Of a stretch of 64,000 nt of DNA, positions 59,301-64,000 are shown piece by piece. The notes below the pieces were generated by a model, which was not told the origin of the DNA, made no database searches, and was given only the letters and a program-made list of their open reading frames with translations. The DNA comes from Halichoerus grypus (taxonomy: Eukaryota; Chordata; Mammalia; Carnivora; Phocidae): assembly GCF_964656455.1 (NCBI RefSeq), contig NC_135715.1, positions 160,424,437 to 160,488,436 on the forward strand, given 5' to 3'. Each line of letters starts with the position of its first letter. Position 1 is the first letter of the stretch. A program made the position numbers and the translations under genes.

Positions 59301-62300
59301 GATCAAGTCTACAAAGTACTATATATGTTGCCAGGGTCCTCAATCATCCCAAACAAGTAGTTTCTCCTCCCCTGTTTCAGAATCTTCTTTATAGTTAGGT
59401 ACGCAAGCATGGTAAAAGAGTATATAATTTTCAGAGTACATTTTTTTTTTAGATTTTATTTATTTATTTGAGAGAGAGAGGGAGCACAAGCATTGGGGAG
59501 GGTCAGAGGCAGAGGGAGAAGCAGACTCCCCACCGAGCAGGGAGCCTTATGTGGGGCTGGATCCCAGGACCTTGGAATCATGACCTGAGCCAAAGGCAGA
59601 CGCTCAACCGACTGAACCACCCAGGCACCCTTTTCAGAGTACATTTTAACTTCAAAAATTTCTTCAAGTGCAGTATGTGGACTGGATCATGCAGATTCTA
59701 AACCCTTACTGTAGAACTACTCTATCGGAAACTTTTGGGGATGGTGCTTGGGAATTTCATTTATAACTCATTTTGCCAGGTGATTCTTAGCGTATGCTAG
59801 GGGACCACTAAATTATATCTAATACATAAAATTTTTATAGATAAAAAGTAAAAGATTTTTGGTGTTTCTCCTGACATATCTGCAAAAACACTTATAAGAA
59901 ATTATTTTAAAAACTGTTGGGTTGGGGGGGAAGAAAAAAAAAACGAAGAAAAAAAGGAAAAAAAAAGAAAAAAAAAAACTGTTGGGTTAAGGTAGACTGG
60001 TAAAAGGGTCACATATTCCTAAAGAATCTTACAAAAGACAAGGTTTTCTCTATTAATCAAGAAAGATGTTTTCATGTTATTAATTTTAGGGACAGAATCT
60101 TTAAATTGCTTTACTTCTTAGATCTCACAATTTAATCTTACTCTTTTGTTGTTATTTAAAATCTGGCAATCACCTTTAATCATTCTTAGTCATGAAAATG
60201 CAAGAAACTATTAATTCCCCCTCCCCCCCATATTACACAAGATAAAGGAAGATTTGATTACCTCCATTGTCAGCTGTCTTTGGGCATCTTTGGAAGCTTG
60301 TAGGTGAAGTCTCAGTTCCTCTTTCTCAATTACATGCTAACAACATATTAAAAGAGAAAAATGAGCCTTCCCATATAAAATATGGGCTACTCTCCCTTTT
60401 TTAAAGACATCTTAAGAGTGTCTCTCAGGGGTAAGGTCCAGAGGCCTATAAAAAGCTAACCTTTCAAAAGCCAAATAAGAGCAATAAAATGCGCAGAATA
60501 CAAAATCTTAATTAAGGTGTTCAGAGGTCAATGAGCATGAGTCACTAATCCACATCACAGTTTTCTAAGGAAAATCTAACCCCACTTGAAAGAGAGAAAT
60601 AGTAACTTGAAAGAAGTTATTCATATATTTCGTGACAGGGAAGGGCTATACCAGCAGTCAGACTAAAGCACTGTAAAGGGGTAGGGAGCATGTTTACTTT
60701 GCTTAATGTATCTAGCATCTAGCAGAGTGCATGTACTAGGCCAGGGCTTAACAAACATCTGTTGAATGAATGAATGAACCTACTTCTTTAACTTTGTGCT
60801 GAAGATCTACAATTTGAGACAAGAGAGAGGAGATCTCTTCTTGGTACCGAATCAGTTCATCACTCTTCCCAGATAATTCTTCAGTCATTCTGGACATCTG
60901 AGCATTTGTTTCACCTGGGAAACAAAAGAGAAATTTAAAAATTAATATAAATGTAGGGTAGGGGTTGGCAAACTATGTCCTGTAGGCTAAATCCTATTTT
61001 GTAACAAGCACTGGACTATATCACAAATAGATTTGTAACATAAATTTAAAAAATAAACCCAGATAATTGAGTAGAAGAAAATAAAGGTTCTTCTGAAATA
61101 AGCTAATGCTGAGAATTGAATAGGAGGCAATGAAGCTAAAAGAGGTGACTCGTAAAGGCAAGCAAGCTAAAAGTTTTGCCTCAATCTTTTTCTTTATGAA
61201 GGACAAGAAGGCTGGAAAGAGATAGGTGAATTATGTATGTTTCCAAGTACCAAGACATCATTTCATTTATGTCTTTGAGAACTCTTCAGGGACATCAATA
61301 ATTTCCCACAAGCAACGAAAATTAAACTTAACAAATCTAACAAAGGAACATTTCCAAATGAAACAGTCACAATCTGTTAAAGCTATGAGATGCTTTTGTA
61401 CAAGAGAGACTTTCCAGGATCCCTAGCAAACTGAGCAAGGCCTCAGAAGCAATCCCTAGAGCCTAGCATTCTTACATGCACATAAAATAGAACCTTTAGA
61501 ATTCCACGGAGAAAGGAAATCTTGCATATAAAAACTCTGACATCAAACACAAGTGGCAAAACTATTTCTCAGTGTTATATAAAACTATTTTAAAATTCAC
61601 AGAAGGTCTATAATATTTCAAAGGATGGCAATAAGGAGGCAGGAGGCTGGGATCTAAGCTCTTGGGCAAGTCATTTCCTCTTTTGTTTTTTAAGGCATAA
61701 GAGGTTCATAATGGAGTTCTGATGGAGAAGATTCAATTGACATTCTTTCTGGTTCTCTAACATTGTTATTCTAAGCTATCACATTCTGATGCCCACAGCC
61801 CAGATGAACTGGCATGATGTTTCATATCTTCTCTTTCAACATAAAAGGTTATATATTTATAGAGAAATTAGGTATCTTTCTCTAGTAAAGCCTTTTTCTA
61901 GCTGATTTATTTTTAAAAATATTTTTAATTAACAATATCATACCAAAATACATCCTGTTATAGACACATAGTTGGCACTTAATAAATACTCATTGAATGT
62001 TAAGTTTTATGCCATTATTTAAGCCCTGGCTCTGCCACTTATCAGTTTTCTAACTTTGGCAAATCATATTCTCTATATTGTCTACAGGACTATTTCCTTA
62101 TTGACAAAACGAAAGCTTCAGTTCCTTTCACTCTAACATGCTATAACTGATAGAAGTCTAGGTCTTTCTTTAATGATGATGGCAATTTGAAATAAAGATA
62201 TTTATTAAAAGTACATATGATGTTTTGTCTAGAGTTGTGGGCTCAATGTGATATTCCAAGATTTTCAGTAACTATTTAAAATTTTTTTTTTTAAAGATTT

Positions 62301-63762
62301 TATTTATTTATTTGACAGAGACAGAGACAGTGAGAGCAGGAACACAAGCAGGGGGAGTGGGAGAGGGAGAAGCAGGCTTCCCACTGAGCAGGGAGCCCGA
62401 TGCGGGACTCGATCCCAGGACTCTGGGATCATGACCTGAGCCGAAGGCAGACATTTAATGACTGAGCCACCCAGGCGCCCTTAAAATTATTTCTTGTGGG
62501 GCGCCTGGGTGGCTCAGTCATTGGGCATCTGCCTTCGGCTCGGGTCATGATCCCAGAGTCCTTGGATCAAGCCCCACATTGGGCTTCCTGCTCCGCGGGG
62601 AGTCTGCTTCTCCCTCTGCCTGCCTCTTCCCCTTGCTTGTGTTTCCTATCTCGCTGTCTCTCTCTCTGTCAAATAAATAAATAAAATCTTTAAAATAAAT
62701 AAATAAATAAAATTGTTTCTTGAGATGCCTCTACTGAAACCATTGATTTAATTTCTGAGTTGGTGATAGACCACCAAAGAATTGCCCAAGAACTATAAAA
62801 TAAAATGTGTTAATACATACGAAGTTCTTTAACACAGTCATTGACAAGCTGTTGTTCCTTCTCTTCATAGGTAATAGTTTCTGTCTTTATGTGACAAGCC
62901 TTTGAGAAAAAAAAATCAGTCTGTGATAATATCTTCCAATGACTTTACAGTATTAACTTAAAAAACCTTTAATTCTCATTTGAAGGTGAAAGTTCACCAG
63001 TTGAAAAGGAAAAATAAAATCCAAAAAGCTTTATCTAAAATAAAGATATGGGACAGGATATGACAAACATCTCCCCCTCATTCCTCTCAGGGCCTTTGCA
63101 CAAGCCTACTCATCCCCCTGGTGCCTCCCCTCCCACATACTTTTCTGCCTCGCTAATCCCTAGTCTCAGGTAAAATGTCACTTACTTAAGTAGGACTTTG
63201 ATCCCCCGCCCCCCACCCCCCATTATACAAGTTCAGGAAACCCTGTAATTTTCCAACATAGTTCTTATCACAGTTGTAATTATTTAGTTATTTGTGTAAA
63301 CTCCCTAAGATATATATTCCATGCTGTGGTTTTCTCTATTTCATCTATCAGCTTGCTATTATCTACTTGTCAATGAATGGGATCTAAGTGACAATGAAAG
63401 GCAAATACACATGCCTTGGCTATCACCCCCTAATTGGAATGTCAATAGCAAATCCTTAGTTATGTCCTATTTTACCTCAATGCTACATGGACCTGAATCT
63501 ATGGCCTTCAAGGAAAAGGAAAGTGGGAATTAGTGGGAAAGTGGGAATGTACCTTGGATCGAAGAGCCATATTCTCCTCTTCCAGTTCCTTGAGTTTTTC
63601 TTGCAGCATGTCCAACTGCAGCAAACCTTGAGATAAGCTAAAGGACTCATTGAACCGGAGAGGTGTAGAACAACTGGAGTCAGTTTCACTCTCTTCAGAA
63701 GCAATAGAGACAATTCGAAGTAATTCATCTTTCTTGGACAGCTCATGCTGCAGTTGATTAAC
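45868..63762 (-). CDS. TRAK2: TRAK2, 3' part of coding region, 11 exons (trafficking kinesin-binding protein 2)
   Basis: The joined exons 63553-63762, 62821-62899, 60784-60914, 60262-60336, 58549-58686, 55697-55776, 55193-55396, 53028-53326, 51446-51694, 49513-49618 and 45868-46546 give 2250 nt, 749 codons plus stop, all phases matching. The sequence corresponds to about residue 160 to the C-terminus of TRAK2 (human about 914 residues, from memory). The first five exons cover the later part of the HAP1_N coiled-coil region, followed by the Milton/TRAK region and a Ser/Pro-rich tail. TRAK proteins link kinesin-1 and dynein/dynactin to Miro on the outer mitochondrial membrane and also bind GABA-A receptors, trafficking mitochondria and vesicles along microtubules. 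The N-terminal exons and promoter lie beyond 64000. There are no frameshifts or stops, so the gene appears functional. Confidence 0.97.
47242..47434 (+). repeat. Carnivore SINE in TRAK2 intron
   Basis: GGGGCGCCTAAGTGGCTCAG head and AAATAAACAAAATC/poly-A tail, with AATTAAAAG-like flanks. Confidence 0.93.
48340..48960 (+). repeat. Old ERV LTR in TRAK2 intron
   Basis: CAATAAAAAATCTGGATACT, CCTGTAATAAACAGCAACCA (AATAAA) and GAGTTCTGTGAATCTTTCTA then GCAAATTA mirror the LTR at 28.2-29.0 kb. Confidence 0.6.
48969..49150 (+). repeat. Carnivore SINE in TRAK2 intron
   Basis: GGGACACCTGGGTGGTTCTG head and AAATAAATAAATAAAATC/poly-A tail. Confidence 0.92.
49215..49340 (+). repeat. MIR fragment
   Basis: TGGGTCACTTGCTACCGCTC and CTATGCCTCAGTTTTTCACT are MIR core. 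Confidence 0.65.
49513..49618 (-). CDS. TRAK2: TRAK2 coding exon: ATSNPGKCLSCTNSTFTFTT ...
   Basis: A 106-nt exon with acceptor CTCTACTTCAG and donor CCCAG|GTAAGG. It encodes ATSNPGKCLSCTNSTFTFTT then CRILHPSDITQVTP, a Ser/Thr-rich segment of the C-terminal tail. Phase fits G|TT (Val) on the left and AG|C (Ser) on the right. Confidence 0.94.
49949..51251 (+). mobile_element. hAT-type DNA transposon fossil with transposase remnant
   Basis: The left end CAGTTCTCAAAGTGTGG and the right end GGCTTATGAACCACTG (reverse complement CAGTGGTTCATAAGCC) resemble hAT terminal inverted repeats. The interior (for example 50870-51010) is like the 3' end of a hAT transposase gene, with stops in all frames. 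No clear 8-bp target duplication could be read. It lies in the TRAK2 intron between 49618 and 51446. Confidence 0.5.
51446..51694 (-). CDS. TRAK2: TRAK2 coding exon: QTLHHWQQLAQPNLGTIL ... with acidic LEEDEEEG block
   Basis: A 249-nt exon with acceptor CTTTCACATTCAG and donor ACAG|GTAAGAAC. It encodes SQTLHHWQQLAQPNLGTILD, then PRPGVITKGFTQLPKDAIYH, the acidic run DLEEDEEEGITFQV and KPVTGIFLPAITSASGPVT. After ITFQV the sequence is EQKPSVSKPV, which appears about six residues shorter than the human sequence I remember. Confidence 0.95.
51695..53027 (-). other. TRAK2: TRAK2 intron without named repeats
   Basis: 1.3 kb of mostly unique sequence; an A-rich run (52578-52592) is the only low-complexity tract. 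Nothing else recognised. Confidence 0.6.
53028..53326 (-). CDS. TRAK2: TRAK2 coding exon: ATALHRLSLRRQNYLSEKQF ...
   Basis: A 299-nt exon with acceptor GATTTTCCCACAG and donor GAAG|GTAATAA. It encodes NVQKVGQAGPSGDSDLATAL, then HRLSLRRQNYLSEKQFFAEE, WERKIQVLADQKEGVSGC and GFMPEKLQIVKPLEG. This is the well conserved Milton-domain segment. Confidence 0.96.
53565..53705 (-). repeat. L1 3' end fragment, reverse
   Basis: TTATATTGAAGTATAATTAA, ACATACAATGTTATATTAGT and TTTCAGGTATATAATATACT are the reverse of an L1 3' end. Confidence 0.6.
54325..54500 (+). repeat. MIR fragment
   Basis: GTGACCATGGGCAAGTTACA, CTCACTTCCCTCAACTATAA and ACCCTACAGGGTTGTTGTTG are MIR core. Confidence 0.75.
55193..55396 (-). 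CDS. TRAK2: TRAK2 coding exon: QKRVFDTVKVANDTRGRS ...
   Basis: A 204-nt exon with acceptor TCTTTTGACAG and donor TCAGA|GTAAGAAAC. It encodes AQQKRVFDTVKVANDTRGRS, then LPIPGSNRSSVIMTAKPFES and LLNQQSNSEEVS. This begins the Milton/TRAK-specific region that follows the coiled coil. Confidence 0.95.
55697..55776 (-). CDS. TRAK2: TRAK2 coding exon: ESLAAEIEGTMRKKLTLDEE
   Basis: An 80-nt exon with acceptor CTTTTTCTTAG and donor CAAAA|GTAAGTAC. It encodes ESLAAEIEGTMRKKLTLDEE then SSLFKQ, and leaves AA for the following Lys. Confidence 0.95.
56346..56435 (+). repeat. (TA)n-rich microsatellite with ATGTATGTAT interruptions
   Basis: A TA run of about 34 nt (56346-56379) followed by mixed ATAC/ATGT/TATA repeats. 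Confidence 0.95.
56530..57915 (+). repeat. Old L1 3'UTR with a nested SINE
   Basis: CATTGTTGGGATCACTGGCA, TTCCTGATTTTGATGGTTGT and TTTAAAATTATTTCAAAATA then AAAAGTT follow the 3' end of ancient L1s. The SINE at 56827-57006 interrupts it. Confidence 0.65.
56827..57006 (+). repeat. Carnivore SINE, older subfamily, with (GAAT)n tail
   Basis: GGGGCACCTTGGTGGCTCAG head, older 'GACTCTTGATTTTGGCTCAGG' body and a tail expanded into GAAT repeats (about 56974-57004). Confidence 0.92.
58549..58686 (-). CDS. TRAK2: TRAK2 coding exon: LHELQDRNMECLGMLHESQE
   Basis: A 138-nt exon, phase 0 at both ends, with acceptor CCTTTTTTTCAG and donor GGG|GTGAGT. It encodes LHELQDRNMECLGMLHESQE, then EIKELRSRSGPAAHLYFSQS and YGAFSG. 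The MECLGMLHESQEEIKELR stretch is very conserved in TRAK1/2 and Milton and sits in the dynein-adaptor 'Spindly-like' part of the coiled coil. Confidence 0.96.
59008..59203 (+). repeat. Carnivore SINE, TSD AACTTATAGAGG
   Basis: CCACCTGGGTGGCTCAGTCA head and AAATAAATAAAATC tail. AACTTATAGAGG occurs on both sides. Confidence 0.94.
59446..59630 (-). repeat. Carnivore SINE, reverse, 17-bp TSD
   Basis: TTTTAGATTTTATTTATTTA start and end GAACCACCCAGGCACCC. TTTTCAGAGTACATTTT occurs before and after (about 59429-59445 and 59631-59647). Confidence 0.94.
59909..59988 (+). mobile_element. A-rich insertion between 15-bp direct repeats (poly-A-only retroinsertion?)
   Basis: AAAAACTGTTGGGTT occurs at 59909-59923 and again at 59974-59988. 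Between them are seven G (59924-59930) and about 43 nt of A-rich sequence with scattered G/C. This is the footprint expected if L1 machinery inserted almost nothing but a poly-A tail. Confidence 0.6.
60262..60336 (-). CDS. TRAK2: TRAK2 coding exon: HVIEKEELRLHLQASKDAQR
   Basis: A 75-nt exon, phase 0 at both ends, with acceptor ATATGTTGTTAG and donor GAG|GTAATC. It encodes HVIEKEELRLHLQASKDAQR then QLTME. Confidence 0.95.
60784..60914 (-). CDS. TRAK2: TRAK2 coding exon: ETNAQMSRMTEELSGKSDEL
   Basis: A 131-nt exon with acceptor TTTGTTTCCCAG and a slightly weak donor GAA|GTAGGT. It encodes ETNAQMSRMTEELSGKSDEL, then IRYQEEISSLLSQIVDLQHK and VKE. This is coiled coil in the kinesin/dynein-binding half of the protein. 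Confidence 0.95.
61960..62160 (+). repeat. MIR fragments
   Basis: GTTGGCACTTAATAAATACT and TAAGCCCTGGCTCTGCCACT resemble MIR 3' and core parts. Confidence 0.5.
62281..62481 (-). repeat. Carnivore SINE, reverse (left half of an inverted pair)
   Basis: Poly-T start, AAAGATTTTATTTATTTATT and end GAGCCACCCAGGCGCCC. Confidence 0.95.
62498..62709 (+). repeat. Carnivore SINE (right half of an inverted pair)
   Basis: GGGGCGCCTGGGTGGCTCAG head and AAATAAATAAATAAAATC tail. The flanks AAAATTATTTCTTG (62483-62496) and AAAATTGTTTCTTG (62710-62723) form its TSD. Confidence 0.95.
62821..62899 (-). CDS. TRAK2: TRAK2 coding exon: ACHIKTETITYEEKEQQLVN
   Basis: A 79-nt exon with acceptor TTTTTCTCAAAG and donor CTTC|GTATGTATT. 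It encodes ACHIKTETITYEEKEQQLVN then DCVKEL. It leaves one base for Arg (C|GT) shared with the next exon. It is part of the HAP1_N coiled coil. Confidence 0.95.
63080..63390 (+). repeat. L2 3' end fragment
   Basis: TCAGGGCCTTTGCACAAGCC, CTCAGGTAAAATGTCACTTA and GTAAACTCCCTAAGATATAT follow L2 3'-end order. Confidence 0.65.
63553..63762 (-). CDS. TRAK2: TRAK2 coding exon (about residues 161-230): VNQLQHELSKK ... MALRSK
   Basis: A 210-nt exon, phase 0 at both ends, with acceptor TTGATGTGCAG and donor TCCAAG|GTACAT. It encodes VNQLQHELSKKDELLRIVSI, then ASEESETDSSCSTPLRFNES and a leucine-rich coiled coil. KDELLRIVSIASEESE and the DSSCSTPLR segment are hallmarks of the TRAK/HAP1 family within HAP1_N. 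Confidence 0.96.
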
Positions 63763-64000
63763 CTGCACATCAAAGGGCTTGATTTATAAGATGGTCTTTC
63801 TTTTGCATTATTTCCATGTAATACTGCTTTTAATTCATGGAACAACTGTTTCTTACCATAAAATAAAATCATAAAATCAGTTGCTAGATTTTACTGACTA
63901 AAGTTTTAAAAAGAGAATAACAAATTTCAGATACTTCCTAAGATATAATGTTAAGAGTGTTAACTCAACCAATATAGCTTTTTCTGTACTAGATGAAAAG
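63763..64000 (-). other. TRAK2: TRAK2 intron, cut by the window edge
   Basis: Sequence upstream of the acceptor at 63762. No further exon is recognised; the exon encoding the preceding HAP1_N residues must lie beyond 64000. Confidence 0.8.

Overview
This is a 64 kb stretch of a mammalian nuclear genome. It almost certainly comes from a caniform carnivore, because it holds about two dozen copies of the carnivore tRNA-derived SINE (the 'GGCGCCTGGGTGGCTCAG' head, CT-rich body and AAATAAA/poly-A tail). The young subfamily ('GTTAAGCGTCTGCCTTCGGCTCAGG') points to an arctoid such as a bear, seal or mustelid; that narrower placement is inference. There is no bacterial, plasmid, phage or CRISPR content, and I found no new molecular system.

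Two protein-coding genes were reconstructed exon by exon, both on the minus strand. (1) FLACC1 (ALS2CR12), a coiled-coil sperm-flagellum protein, has its complete coding sequence in 14 exons between 27457 (ATG) and 2142 (stop). The exon phases all match, the coding exons total 1266 nt (421 codons plus stop), and an in-frame TGA lies just upstream of the ATG. (2) TRAK2 (ALS2CR3), the kinesin/dynein-to-mitochondria adaptor, is present from about residue 160 to its C-terminus in 11 exons (63762 to 45868; 749 codons plus stop), with a roughly 3.3 kb 3'UTR down to a poly(A) signal at 42607-42612. Its first exons lie beyond 64000. The order and orientation agree with human 2q33 (CASP8, FLACC1 minus, TRAK2 minus, STRADB), so CASP8 is expected beyond the left edge.

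Layout: 1-1800, flank downstream of FLACC1 with SINEs; 1800-27.5 kb, FLACC1 coding exons in repeat-rich introns; about 30.8-31.3 kb, CpG-enriched segment that is the best candidate for the FLACC1 5' noncoding exon or promoter; 31.5-42.6 kb, intergenic, with L2, a 5'-inverted L1 and an LTR/ERV-like block; 42.6-63.8 kb, TRAK2 3'UTR, exons and introns; 63763-64000, TRAK2 intron.

The noncoding part is a layered transposon record: ancient MIR and L2, MaLR LTRs, a hAT fossil, old L1s, then many carnivore SINEs with readable target-site duplications. The most informative observations are a GC-AG intron in FLACC1 whose GC donor is required by the reading frame, an L1 with 5' inversion (twin priming) bounded by a 14-bp duplication, an apparent insertion of little more than a poly-A tract between 15-bp direct repeats, an L2 split by two MaLR LTRs, and two abutting head-to-head SINEs in a TRAK2 intron. 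Comparisons with human proteins are from memory and were not aligned by a tool.
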